Part shown: positions 39,300 to 49,400 of the stretch, one piece after another
Numbering within the stretch: position 1 is the first letter of the stretch
How the letters are laid out: each line of letters begins with the position of its first letter
NCBI GenBank assembly: GCA_963794265.1
Contig: CAWCDJ010000003.1
Coordinates: forward strand, 1,798,001-1,862,000
Reading direction: 5' to 3'
Source: CAWCDJ01 sp963794265
GTDB lineage: Bacteria > Acidobacteriota > Terriglobia > Bryobacterales > Bryobacteraceae
DNA length: 64,000 nt
The notes under the pieces: generated by a model
What the model was told of the DNA's origin: nothing
The model's database searches: none
Seen by the model: the letters and a program-made list of their open reading frames with translations, nothing else
Translations under genes and position numbers: made by a program

Positions 39300-41638
39300 T
39301 CAGAACGCCAGCGAGAGCTGGGCGTCGTTGTCATGACGGGGCCTGCGCGCGGCTCTCTGCTCCGATAAGACCAATTGGACGAGAGCGGCCGGCACCGATT
39401 CGGGTTGGGGCGGACCCAACTGTGGGTCGCTCTCAGGCTGCATAGGCCCATTCTGCGTCGGCTCTGGCTGCGCTATCGCGACGACGTTCGTGTTTCCAAG
39501 CAGACGGGTGTGTTGCTGCTGGATTTCTCTCCAGAGCGCATCGGCTTTTTCCCCGACACCTTTTTCCGTCACCAACTCCCGCGCCATCGCCGTTAGTATG
39601 TCGTCATCGTCATCGAGAGCTTGCAGGCCCTGATTTGCGAACTTGCCCTCCATCGCGAGTGAAACCAATAGCTTTTTCCCCATCAGCCGGAGACAGTTCT
39701 CCTGCATCGTGCCAGCGTAGGCCAGGAACTTCACCTTCACTGGATGTTCTGTCCAATGCGCCAAGAACGCCGGCTCGCTTGCCGGAGTACATAGATGGAA
39801 TAGCCGGATTCGTAAAACAGGATGGTCGGCATGCCCAAAAGGTCTAATCCGGTGGCGACAAGCCTGGGATGGGCGATGCACACCTGCATCCCCGCCTTCA
39901 GTTGGCGCTCATACCAGGCTTCCCTGGCTTCTGGCGGGACAGCGGTGGTGAGCACTTCGACGCGAATGCCCTCACGGCTCAAGATATTCTTCAGCCGCTG
40001 GGTGACGTCGCGCTTCTGCGTGTAGACCGCGAAAATCTGCACCCTCCTCCCCTGGCGAAGCTCGGTCTTGACCTCTTCCAACAGCCGGCGCTCCTTCGCA
40101 TAGACGTACTCCTGATCCAGATCCGCTGGCTCTGAAATCACAAAGCGCTCGCGCTCGCCGGTTTGTGGATTCGTCGCGTAGCCGTAAAGTGTTCCGAGTC
40201 CGAACGGGCGGTCGCCGTAGAGCATTAGCGCATTGAGACCAGTGCTCACGACGGACGAGTTGCCGCGATGTTCTTCGAGCGCCGCCTTGATGTCCTCTTC
40301 GAGGCTTTTGTAAGCAGCAGCCAGAGCCGGATCCATCTCGACGCAGATCACCTCCTCTTCATAGGGAGGAAGCGCATCCGAAATATCTTCGAGCGAGACA
40401 AAAGCACCGAGCTCCATCAGAAACCGGCCGAAGAGCAAGGGTGAAGCGCCGGGGCGTCGCCGTACTCTTGTAGTTACCTTCGGCTTATCCGAGCAGGCGT
40501 TATCGGCCGGACTGATGGTTGTGACTTTCTCGAGAACCCCGTAGGTTTCCGAGAATGCCCGCACACCGGCTTCGCCGTGCGCGAATCCTTCTTCGAGCAT
40601 CTTCTTCGGGTGGAGCCGAAAGAGGATATTGAACAATTCGTCCGCATATCCGCCGTTCAGAGTGCCGGTGAGAATGATAGTGCGCTTCGCGCATGAAGCC
40701 ATCGTCCCCAAGGCTGCCCCTTGGGCGGTGTCACCCTTTAGTTCGTGCACCTCGTCAGCGACGCCGTAGTCGAAAAAGCCCTTCATGTGCCGCCCGATCA
40801 AGTCCATCGGAGCGCACCGGCGGACCTTAGTCGCATCGGCCTGCCAGAGCGCACTGAATATCGTGCGTCGAGCCTTTGAGGCATTCTTTTGCTCCTCGCC
40901 GAGGACGAGCTCACTGTGCTTGGTCTTGCGGAAGTCGGCTCGCCGCAACTGGTCATCGTCAGTCAGAACGGGCCGACCCGTATCCGGGTTGACGATGGAC
41001 CCGTTGAATGGCCCACTGCGCGGCACTCCGTAGGCATGCCGCCAGAAGTAGCTCAATTTCGCTACCTCGCGGGAGAGCACGAACACCGCCGGACAGTCAC
41101 ACAGCGACTGCCACCGCGCGCGAGCGGATTTGAACTGCTTCCGAAGCCGCAAATCGCTGAGTGTCGTCTGAAGGCCTTCTCGCACGATCCGTCCGTTGCG
41201 AAGCCGAACTTCGTTCACCCCCGTGTGTCCGTTGGATCCCACACCGTTGCGGACGCCGTCGATGAGAAATACGCGGACCCGGGGCAAGGTCAGCAGCGTT
41301 TCTCTGCACCATTTGATGGTCAGCTGCGGCGGCGCCATTACCAGCGCCGTGAAAGGCCTCCCCTTCGAATTGACGAACATTGCTCCCAGAGAGATGAGCG
41401 TCTTTCCAGTACCGCATTCGGCGATCGCGCCGGCGGAGTTCTCGACCTCCCAGCGCTTCGAAATCCCGGCTATCGCGAGAGCCTGCGCGTGGTAGGGCGT
41501 TCGGCGGAGTCGCGTCAGTTCTGCGGGGAATGGTTCGCCAGGCTGGTGCAAGGGAGGGAACTGCTGCAAGATTCTCTCCTCGAGTTGGTGTGCGAATTGC
41601 CTCAGATAGTTATTGATGTTCGTGGGCACGATGCTCAT
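39300..41638 (-). pseudogene. SNF2/SF2 helicase with a late frameshift
   Basis: From the ATG at 41638 (MSIVPTNINNYLRQ) the frame encodes a helicase with Walker A (ECGTGKTLISLGAMF), a DEVH motif II (VADEVHELKG), and the C-terminal motif block ending RQASRRSWRIGQ. It stops at 39737. The protein clearly continues in the next frame (HPVKVKFLAYAGTMQENCLR) to 39300, and adding one base (C) near 39745 would join them. Without it the last 140 residues are lost. The full length would be about 780 residues. It belongs to the SNF2-like helicases of PRTRC/conjugative elements. The tail has a plasmid-type, low-complexity acidic region. Confidence 0.82.
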
Positions 41639-41660
41639 ACAAGTGGCCTCCTCAAAGAGC

Positions 41661-41696
41661 GTCGAGGCCGGTATAGGAACCGGGACGGCCCTCGAC
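41661..41696 (-). promoter_or_regulatory. Leader hairpin upstream of the helicase gene
   Basis: A two-part stem: GTCGAGGCC with GGCCCTCGAC, enclosing CCGGT with ACCGG and a 6-base loop. The 3' edge in the transcript is 23 bases before the start at 41638. The nearest upstream gene stops 147 bases away, so it is not simply a terminator of that gene. Confidence 0.7.
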
Positions 41697-41842
41697 GACA
41701 TTCGATTGACTGCGCTAGCTGTTGGGAAAAGTGACGCGGGCGTGGAACGCCCGAAGGAATGGAGTCTACTGTGGTTGGTCGGAATTGCGCCGGGGCATTT
41801 CCTAGGTGGCGTGCCGAATCGCGCAGACGGACAAGATGAATG

Positions 41843-42532
41843 TCATGCCGCCACATCTTCCGTCTTCGGCGACCCGGCCGAAAACGAGATCGGTACCTGC
41901 CATGCGGCAGGCTGACCTTGTTCTGGAATCTTGATGGCACCGCGCTTCAGCGCGTGGCCCATCCAGCCCAGAAATCGTTTCTTGGTTCCCTTGACTACCA
42001 CAGGGGTGCAGCCGATTCCGATCAGTGGATCGATCGCGTTCTTGCGCTCGAGCATTTCCCCGAACCACTCACTCCACTCAGGTAGAACCGGCAGGCCGAA
42101 ACGGACACAGATCCGGTAGAGCAGGAATGCTCGATCGTCATCACACACTATGGTTCGGCGCGCGCTCGGATTGCCGCCTGCGCGCGTCTTTGACAGTTCT
42201 TCGGAGATCGCAACCAGGTGGCGAAGCGGTCGCCTTCGGCCCGGAACGTTGATTGAACTGCGAAATACCTCGGCTCCTTCGCCAATCGTGATCATGAGTC
42301 GGTTGATCCCCGGCCCGGTGGCATAGAACCGCGCTTCATCTGCAATCGCCGCCGCGATGGCCGCGATTTCCTGGTCGTTGCCGATCACCGACAGCAGATG
42401 GCATTGCGCGCTTCGGTTGTCCGCGGCATGTTCGGCAATCATCCGGTCCATTCGCAAGGTGATGTCGATCGTCGTGTCACGTAGCACCTTGGTAAACCGC
42501 AAACTACCCATGCGGAGATGTGCGTTTTTCAT
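41843..42532 (-). CDS. Hypothetical protein of PRTRC/plasmid backbone
   Basis: 229 residues, overlapping the methyltransferase stop by ATGA, so the two are coupled. No domain was recognised. The middle has VIGNDQEIAAIAAAIADEAR and a conserved-looking RRTIVCDDDRAFLLYRICVR block. The C-terminus is basic. It is probably a DNA-metabolism accessory protein of the element, but no function can be assigned from sequence alone. Confidence 0.6.
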   Translation of the reverse strand: MKNAHLRMGSLRFTKVLRDTTIDITLRMDRMIAEHAADNRSAQCHLLSVIGNDQEIAAIAAAIADEARFYATGPGINRLMITIGEGAEVFRSSINVPGRRRPLRHLVAISEELSKTRAGGNPSARRTIVCDDDRAFLLYRICVRFGLPVLPEWSEWFGEMLERKNAIDPLIGIGCTPVVVKGTKKRFLGWMGHALKRGAIKIPEQGQPAAWQVPISFSAGSPKTEDVAA

Positions 42533-43581
42533 GGCTCCCTACTCCTCTCGTCGAGAATCGAGGTGGTTCCGTCCGCGTACACAAGAGTGAGAGACTGCGT
42601 GAAGCGCTCACGCTCCCGAATGGTGGTTACCTCATTCTCATCGGTCTCTTCAAACCGGTCCGTCACCTTGATCGATTCCCATCGCGCCACGTGAAGATCG
42701 GGTCCTTCACCGAAGATTCCATTGAGCAAGCCGGCTGTCGTCAGGAGGCCAATGTGGCCGCCATGTAACGGAGTGAGCGGCCTACCCGTTGCGCGGACTT
42801 CAGGTGCAAACAGAATTCGGCCGGCCTGTCGATACGCCGCGGATGCCGGCAGCAGATCCTCAACCGTGTCCAACGGAATGCCGCGATATACCAGTTGAGC
42901 AGGCCCGCTCGGCGGCACCACGAACTCCTTATCCGCTTCGTCGGGCAGCACTGGCAATTCATCGTAACTCCGCGCAAGCCCCAACAGCCTCGTTTTGGCC
43001 CGCTGTACGTCCGAGTCTTTCAACTGATCGCGTTCGCGCCTCGTTCGGCGCACGCCGAACACGACGATCTGCTTATAGCGGATCGACTCGGGTTCGCTGA
43101 GGCGGTAGATCGCTTTGTCCCGAAAGTGGACGGCCAGTATTTCGGCGCAGGTCGATAATCTTTCGCCCGGGACTACAAGTGCCAGAACGCCCCCGGGCTT
43201 CAACCACCGATAGGTGTGTTCGAGGAACAGGAATTCCATTCGGCCGTTCCGGTTCTCACCCACCTCAAAATCGTACGGTGGATTTTCGAAAAGCAGCGAA
43301 AACGACTCGACAGCGGACTGGACATCAAAGCAGTTGCCCTGAAGGACATGGCCGAGGACCAAACGGGCCTCTGCTGCGCGAAAGGAATCGAGTTCGATTC
43401 CGTAGGTTACGGTCTTGGCGCCAGAGGTAAGCGTTGCCATCGCCGCCCCTCCGCCGGCGCAGGGATCGAGCACGCTGCTGGCGACACCGTCTTCACGGAA
43501 CGACAGGAATCGCCGAATCCGCTCTGCTTCGTTCTGTGGCAAGGGGTAGAACCCGAGTTTTTGCCTCGCAATTCCTCGCAT
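42529..43581 (-). CDS. DUF6094-type N6-adenine DNA methyltransferase
   Basis: About 350 residues from the ATG at 43581, which has a perfect AAAGGAG site. SAM motif I is LDPCAGGG (residues 38-45) and catalytic motif IV is ENPPYDF (N100-P-P-Y103). The C-terminal half is a target-recognition-like region rich in acid/arginine pairs. This is the layout of the DUF6094 adenine methyltransferases of plasmids and ICEs. It probably modifies the element's own DNA. It is divergent from the SIR2-Ago gene and shares the 200-base promoter region with it. Confidence 0.82.
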   Translation of the reverse strand: MRGIARQKLGFYPLPQNEAERIRRFLSFREDGVASSVLDPCAGGGAAMATLTSGAKTVTYGIELDSFRAAEARLVLGHVLQGNCFDVQSAVESFSLLFENPPYDFEVGENRNGRMEFLFLEHTYRWLKPGGVLALVVPGERLSTCAEILAVHFRDKAIYRLSEPESIRYKQIVVFGVRRTRRERDQLKDSDVQRAKTRLLGLARSYDELPVLPDEADKEFVVPPSGPAQLVYRGIPLDTVEDLLPASAAYRQAGRILFAPEVRATGRPLTPLHGGHIGLLTTAGLLNGIFGEGPDLHVARWESIKVTDRFEETDENEVTTIRERERFTQSLTLVYADGTTSILDERSREP

Positions 43582-43642
43582 TGAAAATCTCCTTTCGATA
43601 TCTCGTGCGCACGGAAAAACCCGGGAAGGGATCCAAGTGCCC

Positions 43643-43671
43643 TTGCAGTCCCGACCAGTTCGGGGTATTAC
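43643..43671 (+). promoter_or_regulatory. Putative sigma70 promoter of the SIR2-Argonaute gene
   Basis: TTGCAG at 43643-43648 and TATTAC at 43666-43671 with 17 bases between. The spacer contains an inverted repeat (CCCGA, 5 bases, TCGGG) that could serve as an operator. About 112 bases upstream of the start. Motif-based only. Confidence 0.35.
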
Positions 43672-43783
43672 GGCGCGGGTGCAATTCGTCAACAGGGCTC
43701 GCTACACAAACCATTTCGAGCGCATAATGTTTTAAGAGGCAAGACAACGTGCGGGGGTGTGCAAGAACCGATCTGGAGGACCG

Positions 43784-46700
43784 ATGGCCGACGATCTGAT
43801 CCTGGGCCTGGATGCGTTCATCCGCTCCATTGGCATCAACAAGGCTTCCCAACATGCTCTTTTGCTGGGCGCAGGATCGTCAATCAGTTCCGGGATTCCG
43901 TCCGCTGCAAGCTGTATCTGGGAGTGGAAACGGGCTATTTTCCTAACCAGAAATCCCGGACTGGAAACGCAATTCGCGGAGTTGTCCTTGCCGGCTGTGC
44001 GGTCTAAGATCCAGCTTTGGCTCGACGGTCAACGAACCTACCCGCCGAACGACTCCCCCGAAGAGTATAGCTTCTACATTAAGGCTTGCTACCCCATCGC
44101 TGATGACCGCCGGGCGTTCTTTCAGGATAAGGTGCGGCAGGCTGTTCCCCACATCGGGTATCGCCTCACGGTAGCGCTAGCCGAAGCCGGGATTATTCAA
44201 TCGGTGTGGTCGCCCAACTTCGATGGCCTGTCCGCGAGGGCGGCCTCTCACTCGAAATCTATCACCGCCATCGAGGTAGGAATAGATTGCCAGGAAAGGC
44301 TCTTTCGCAGGCCGAAGCGCAACGAGCTAGTCTGTGTCTCCCTGCATGGAGACTATCGGTACGATCCGTTAAAGAATACGGCGGCAGAATTGCAGCAGCA
44401 GGAAAAGATGCTGCGCGATGCGCTTGTTGAGCAGTTGAAGGACGTTCCCGTGTTGGTCGTAGGCTACAGCGGGCGGGATGCCTCCTTGATGGCGGCTCTG
44501 GAGGAGAGCTACAGCCGTCCGGGCACCGGCGTTTTGTACTGGTGCGGCTTTGGTGACGGAGATATACCGGAAGGCGTCCGTCGACTGCTGGACCGGGCCC
44601 GCGCGAGCGGTCGCTCCGCGTATTACATCCAGTCCGGCGGGTTCGATGACTTGATGCTTAGGATCGCCCTGCACTCTCTTGAAGGTGAAGCCGTAGAGGA
44701 AGCGCGCGAACTCATGATGGCGCAAGCCTCGACACCCACGGAGGAACGCGTAGACTTCACTCTTCTGGACCTGCCTACGTGCGGCCTGATTAAGAGTAAC
44801 GCCTTTCCCCTCACACCACCTGCCGAGATTTACGAATTCGACTTGAAGCAGTGGCCAGAAGGGAAAGTCTGGGAGTATTTCGACGCGAGCACCGCCGGAA
44901 AGGCCGTTGTTGCAGCTCCGTTCAAAAAAGCATACGCCTTCGGAACGATTGATGAGATCCGTAGCGCCTTTGCCGACCGGATTAGCGATAAGATCGAGCG
45001 CGTGCCGATCAACGATATCGACCTGCGCTTCGAGGATGGGGCTATCAGTTCACTCATCCGCCGTGCGTTGGTGCGGGCCATGGCGGCAAGGGCCGGTGTG
45101 AATACCGATGATCGAGAATTCCTCTGGGAGAAGAAAGCGCGGGAACGTCGGAAGGAAGGCGGACAGGACTACCTCGTTCACGATGCGGTAGTCGTATATC
45201 TGCGGAGAATCGCTGGGAAAAGTTACGTCGTGCTCAAACCGACCGTCCGAATCGAAAGTCCGACCGGGGAAGAAGTGCCGGAAGAGGTTGAACGAAACCT
45301 CAAGATGACTATCTTAGGCTGGCAGCACAACAATAAGTTCAATGAAGCGCTGGACTCGTGGCGAACGCGCCTTTTCACGGACGAAACCTTCGAATTCCCT
45401 CCGAACTGCGGCTCCCCGTTCAAGTTCCATGTGAAGCGCGCACCCGTACTTGCGAAGATCATGAGTGCTGACAGGAACCGGCAGATCCAAGTACAAGGCA
45501 AGTTTCATTCCATCATCACTCACGCCGGCGTAGAGCTCAGGGAGCCAGATCTTGTTTTCTCAAATCAGGCAGGAACCGCTACGGTGTCTGATCCCCATCC
45601 CGTGAGGGGAATCGTTCAGAATAGGCCTTTCGATTACGCACTTACAGCCAGAAAGCTAACGTCACCGATTCAACTCGGAGTGGTCTGTCCGGCCAGAGAA
45701 TCCAGGAAACTAAGCGAATACCTTCAGCGCCTGCAACAATCGATCAATCCAGGCAAATTTGAAGCTGACTACTTGCTTCAATTTGGGGGGTTTCAAAATG
45801 CCTTCGCAACGGCACTGCAGGTGCCGGCTCCCGGTGAGAATCTGTGGGTGACCTGTCCCGATATCGACCCGGCGCTGGACGACCAGCGGGGCGCCCTTCA
45901 ACTGAGCCAGCACATTACGATGTGCCTAAACGCGCTGAAAGCCGCGGCCCTTCCGAGCGTCACCATCATCTTTATACCGACTAGATGGGCACGCTGGCGG
46001 TCCTTCGAAACCGAGGATGAGCGGTTCGATCTCCATAATTTCGTGAAGGCATTCTGTGTCCCGCAGGGAATCGCAACTCAGTTTCTCGAAGAAGACACGC
46101 TCGAGAATGTACTGCAATGCCGCATTCGCTGGTGGTTGTCGCTGGCACTCTATGTCAAAAGCATGAGAACGCCCTGGGTTCTGTCCGCCCTCGATAACGA
46201 TTCAGCCTTTGTCGGGCTCGGGATCAGCCTAGACCGCAAGGCCGAGAAGGGGAGCCACGTCATCCTTGGATGCAGCCATCTCTACAACGCCCAGGGACAG
46301 GGACTGCAATTCCGCCTCAGTAAGATCGAAAATCCCGTGTTCCGTCACCGGAACGCGTTTATGTCCTACGACGACGCCCGCCGCGTCGGGGAGACCATTC
46401 GCCAGCTGTTCTGGGAGTCCCGGTTCCGGCTGCCCGGCCGGGTAGTTATCCACAAATTGACGCCCTTCCTCAATGACGAGCGGAAGGGGCTGCAAGCAGG
46501 TCTGAGTGGGGTTAAGGAGGTCGATCTCCTGGAGATTCACGTGGACAGTGCCTTGCGATATCTGTCCTCGGTTCCCCAGGAGAAGGGCTCGCTCAAGGTG
46601 GACGGATATCCGGTAAAACGGGGCACGCTGTTGAAGCTCGATAGGGAGTCAGCCCTTCTTTGGGTCCATGGCGTTTCCCGAGCGATCAATCCCCGCTTGA

Positions 46701-46939
46701 ACTACTACCAGGGCAAACGCCGCATTCCGGCGCCGCTCGTCATACGCCGTCACTCTGGCCGCTCGGATTTGATGACGGTGGGCGAGGAGATCCTTGGGCT
46801 GTCCAAGATGAACTGGAACAGTTTCGACCTCTACACCAAGCTGCCGGCGACAGTCGAATCATCGAAGCAGATTGCCAGAATTGGGGCGTTGATGGAACGC
46901 TTTGGGTCGGGGTCTTACGACTACCGTCTGTTCATGTGA
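43784..46939 (+). CDS. Single-chain SIR2-APAZ-PIWI short Argonaute (SPARSA-like)
   Basis: 1051 residues from the ATG at 43784, with a GGAGGA site. The N-terminus is a SIR2 NAD-binding domain (LLLGAGSSISSGIPSA, residues 27-42; WSPNFDGL near 142; SLHGDY near 186; VVGYSGRDASL near 225). The middle (about 330-620) corresponds to APAZ. The C-terminal 430 residues are MID and PIWI: YNAQGQG, LNYYQGKRRIPAPLVIRRHSG and WNSFDLYTKLPATVE. The position of the first catalytic Asp reads VGLGISL and that of another reads IHKLTPF, so the PIWI is a non-cleaving type. Known SPARSA systems deplete NAD when guided to plasmid or phage DNA. Here both subunits are on one chain. Confidence 0.9.
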   Translation: MADDLILGLDAFIRSIGINKASQHALLLGAGSSISSGIPSAASCIWEWKRAIFLTRNPGLETQFAELSLPAVRSKIQLWLDGQRTYPPNDSPEEYSFYIKACYPIADDRRAFFQDKVRQAVPHIGYRLTVALAEAGIIQSVWSPNFDGLSARAASHSKSITAIEVGIDCQERLFRRPKRNELVCVSLHGDYRYDPLKNTAAELQQQEKMLRDALVEQLKDVPVLVVGYSGRDASLMAALEESYSRPGTGVLYWCGFGDGDIPEGVRRLLDRARASGRSAYYIQSGGFDDLMLRIALHSLEGEAVEEARELMMAQASTPTEERVDFTLLDLPTCGLIKSNAFPLTPPAEIYEFDLKQWPEGKVWEYFDASTAGKAVVAAPFKKAYAFGTIDEIRSAFADRISDKIERVPINDIDLRFEDGAISSLIRRALVRAMAARAGVNTDDREFLWEKKARERRKEGGQDYLVHDAVVVYLRRIAGKSYVVLKPTVRIESPTGEEVPEEVERNLKMTILGWQHNNKFNEALDSWRTRLFTDETFEFPPNCGSPFKFHVKRAPVLAKIMSADRNRQIQVQGKFHSIITHAGVELREPDLVFSNQAGTATVSDPHPVRGIVQNRPFDYALTARKLTSPIQLGVVCPARESRKLSEYLQRLQQSINPGKFEADYLLQFGGFQNAFATALQVPAPGENLWVTCPDIDPALDDQRGALQLSQHITMCLNALKAAALPSVTIIFIPTRWARWRSFETEDERFDLHNFVKAFCVPQGIATQFLEEDTLENVLQCRIRWWLSLALYVKSMRTPWVLSALDNDSAFVGLGISLDRKAEKGSHVILGCSHLYNAQGQGLQFRLSKIENPVFRHRNAFMSYDDARRVGETIRQLFWESRFRLPGRVVIHKLTPFLNDERKGLQAGLSGVKEVDLLEIHVDSALRYLSSVPQEKGSLKVDGYPVKRGTLLKLDRESALLWVHGVSRAINPRLNYYQGKRRIPAPLVIRRHSGRSDLMTVGEEILGLSKMNWNSFDLYTKLPATVESSKQIARIGALMERFGSGSYDYRLFM

Positions 46940-47213
46940 TCGCCACGGACCTGCCCCGAGAGCACCCTTACGCTGAGAGAGCAGACGTAGCGAAGCGACT
47001 CCATTTTGCCGGCGCCATTTAGCTACCCCCGTCGGCTGAGTTGCGGGGGCTCGCGCTCCAACGCGACGGAACAAAGGCCACCACGAGTTCGACATGATCG
47101 TCATGCGCGTAACTCGTTGAAAATAATCCGGAATTCGAAGCTCTGCCCATCTCGATTCGAGACTTTTGCATAAACCCGCTCGTCCGGTTTAGACTGATGC
47201 CAGAGTACGATTT

Positions 47214-47549
47214 GTGCGTTGTTTGGAATGCGGTGCTGAGTTCGACGAATTGAACGAGTCCCAGCCGGTCTGCCCCGGCTGTGGATCCCCACTCGGCATG
47301 GGTCTCGATGACCCGGAGATCGGCGCTCTCCTGGACGAGGCGGCTGTCTTTGCCGCGGCCCCGGCCGAGGCACCAGAACCCGATCTTGGGCCTGAACTGG
47401 ATGAACCGACTGGTCCGTCTCGGATGCCGGAAGACCTGCAGGAGGCGTTGGATGACGCCGAGGCGCTTCTGCTGGCTACAGGACACGCCACTTTCGACTT
47501 GCCCGAGGGGTTCAGGATGTTTCCGCTTCCGACTGAGCGGATCATGTAA
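47214..47549 (+). CDS. Small zinc-ribbon protein, GTG start
   Basis: 111 residues. It begins with two CxxC pairs (MRCLECGAEFDE and PVCPGCGSP), a rubredoxin/zinc-ribbon-type module, followed by an acidic alanine/proline-rich linker and a short C-terminal segment (FDLPEGFRMFPLPTE). The start is a GTG at 47214. It lies 275 bases after the SIR2-Ago gene and 12 bases before the next gene, so it is co-transcribed with it. Probable role is protein-protein or nucleic-acid binding. Confidence 0.65.
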   Translation: MRCLECGAEFDELNESQPVCPGCGSPLGMGLDDPEIGALLDEAAVFAAAPAEAPEPDLGPELDEPTGPSRMPEDLQEALDDAEALLLATGHATFDLPEGFRMFPLPTERIM

Positions 47550-47561
47550 GGTCAGTTCGCG

Positions 47562-49109
47562 ATGCCATCCGTTGCCACCGGCCCGGCCCCAGCACCAGCG
47601 CCCCTCGTGTCCCAACGGATTGCAAAACTGCAGCCGGACGGATCAGCGATCAAGTGCCTGTTTTCTGACGTGGCCTCTCTGACGATTTCCCGTTTCCTTG
47701 CTGGTTTTATCCATCTCTCAGACGAGATCGAGTTCGACCCTACGGCCGTCGATCCGAATCGAGAACTTCGCGTCGTTCAAAACACATCCCGTCGCCCAAG
47801 GGAACTCTACTTCGCACCGATCGGCTATGTGACGCAGCCAAAGCCTGACAAGCGGGGCGAATACTTCGTGCGCGCGGCGGTCACCGGCAGCCGCCTCAGC
47901 ATCGGGCATGTTCACCTTCCCAACGCAGCCGTTCGCGACTACTTTTACTTCAGCAATCGAAGACGTCCTGGCTGCGACCAGCAGACTCTTTATGACCTGC
48001 TGCGGACCGTTCCCTCGGCCGGACCCGTAGATCTCAGACTTGCTCTCAAGGTGCGACGGCTCGAACTTCAGCCGGATGCTGCGTCCAAAGACCAATTACA
48101 GGCCGTCGAACGCGCCTTCAATCTCCTCGCCCGCCCGGATCTCCGATCCTGCTATCAGACCCTACTTCGCGACCCTGACGCGCCCGCGCTGTTCCCTTAC
48201 GGCGGCTTTGGAGCGCTGCTCGTTGCCGGTGAACTCTCGCCAGACCGGGAGACCTTTTTCGCCAAGAAGATCCTATCGTTCCTTCCGGATCGTCGGGAGT
48301 GGCGATTCCGTGCTCCCCTCAGGAAAGTCGAGTTTTTCGATGGCCATGCCGTTTATCGTGACAGCCGGCGAAAAGCGGAAGTGGTCCTGGACCAGATTTC
48401 GCTTCCTCTTGCGTTTGACCCGACATGGAACCAGTGGAGGCACCTGATCAGTACGAAGTTCGGCGTTGAGGCGACCTTCGTGAAGAGCGGAAAGTATCTG
48501 TTTCGAAACGGCGAGTGGTACCTGGTGCACTGGGAGACGGCCCTGCCTAGTCGCCTCAAAATCACCCTCCCAGGTGATACCCAAGAGGTTCTCGCGAATG
48601 CCCGCAAGACGTACCATCGATTCGGCAAATTCTACGACGCGATCCAGAAAATTCGCTTCCGGCTGGAACGTGAACCGATCGAGCGGACGGAATTGGACCG
48701 CATCTGCGGCGAACTCCGGATCCCCGCGGATTTCGACATCGCCCAAATATCCTGGAAGCCGGACTACGATTCTTTCTATTACAACCAACTCCGGAAACGT
48801 ACCCGCAAGCTGTTTCTCTTCCGGGATGAGTACATCTTCGAGCTGGAGCACGCCACCGTGGTGGAAGTTCCACAGCAAGGGCACGCGACCTACGTTTTCT
48901 CGCGGCCGCCGAACCTCGATCAATGGGTCCGCGCGTACGCGGGAGCTGCCAAGGACGACATCCGCCAGAATCGGGGGAACGCGGCCGAGCAACTCGGCTT
49001 TCTCGGCCGCGTCATGCACGGCCGAAATCCGAGAAACTGGGTGCGCGATCTCCGCGCGAAAATCGGTGAGCCGGTGGACTACTCACTCGCGGTGGATGAG
49101 ACGCCTTAA
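47562..49109 (+). CDS. Uncharacterised protein with a divergent J-like domain
   Basis: 515 residues. Residues about 142-205 (LYDLLRTVPSAGPVDLRLAL, then AVERAFNLLARPDLRSCYQT) resemble a DnaJ J-domain, but the HPD motif is replaced by QPD. The rest is a mixed alpha/beta protein with repeated aromatic blocks (FDGHAVYRDS, KYLFRNGEWYLVHWE). Not recognised as a family. It is in the same orientation as, and immediately downstream of, the zinc-ribbon gene, and 9 bases before the Cas4-like stub. Confidence 0.55.
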   Translation: MPSVATGPAPAPAPLVSQRIAKLQPDGSAIKCLFSDVASLTISRFLAGFIHLSDEIEFDPTAVDPNRELRVVQNTSRRPRELYFAPIGYVTQPKPDKRGEYFVRAAVTGSRLSIGHVHLPNAAVRDYFYFSNRRRPGCDQQTLYDLLRTVPSAGPVDLRLALKVRRLELQPDAASKDQLQAVERAFNLLARPDLRSCYQTLLRDPDAPALFPYGGFGALLVAGELSPDRETFFAKKILSFLPDRREWRFRAPLRKVEFFDGHAVYRDSRRKAEVVLDQISLPLAFDPTWNQWRHLISTKFGVEATFVKSGKYLFRNGEWYLVHWETALPSRLKITLPGDTQEVLANARKTYHRFGKFYDAIQKIRFRLEREPIERTELDRICGELRIPADFDIAQISWKPDYDSFYYNQLRKRTRKLFLFRDEYIFELEHATVVEVPQQGHATYVFSRPPNLDQWVRAYAGAAKDDIRQNRGNAAEQLGFLGRVMHGRNPRNWVRDLRAKIGEPVDYSLAVDETP

Positions 49110-49118
49110 CGGACTCCC

Positions 49119-49400
49119 ATGCGCCGCGATGGTCGATTCATTTCTGCTTCCGAGATCGGCACCTGGTGCTACTGCAAGAAAGCGTGGCACCTGAGTCTTC
49201 CCGCAGCGATGCTGACGCCGAGATGTGATAGGCCGGATCGGGACGGGCCCGTAGCACCCGCACCAAACGCCGATCAGACCGCTGTCGCTCCCTTCGATAG
49301 CGTAACTAGTCGGCGGGAGAGGTGGCGCCGCGGTACGTCATGCTGTTGCGGCGGCTGGCGGGGCGTCGTTTGCGGTGCTTCCTGCGGGTTTTGGTGGTGA
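49119..49400 (+). pseudogene. Cas4/Dna2-like nuclease stub, truncated
   Basis: The first 35 residues (MRRDGRFISASEIGTWCYCK, then KAWHL) match the opening of Cas4/Dna2-type PD-(D/E)XK nucleases, including the ISASEI motif and a first cysteine of the iron-sulfur cluster. After about 49200 the frame turns into low-complexity proline/arginine sequence and runs into the 3' end of the convergent DUF3644 gene. The nuclease core (GxhxD, ExK) and the C-terminal cysteines are missing. It was probably the last gene of the Argonaute cargo operon and was cut off by the arrival of the DUF3644 segment. Confidence 0.6.
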
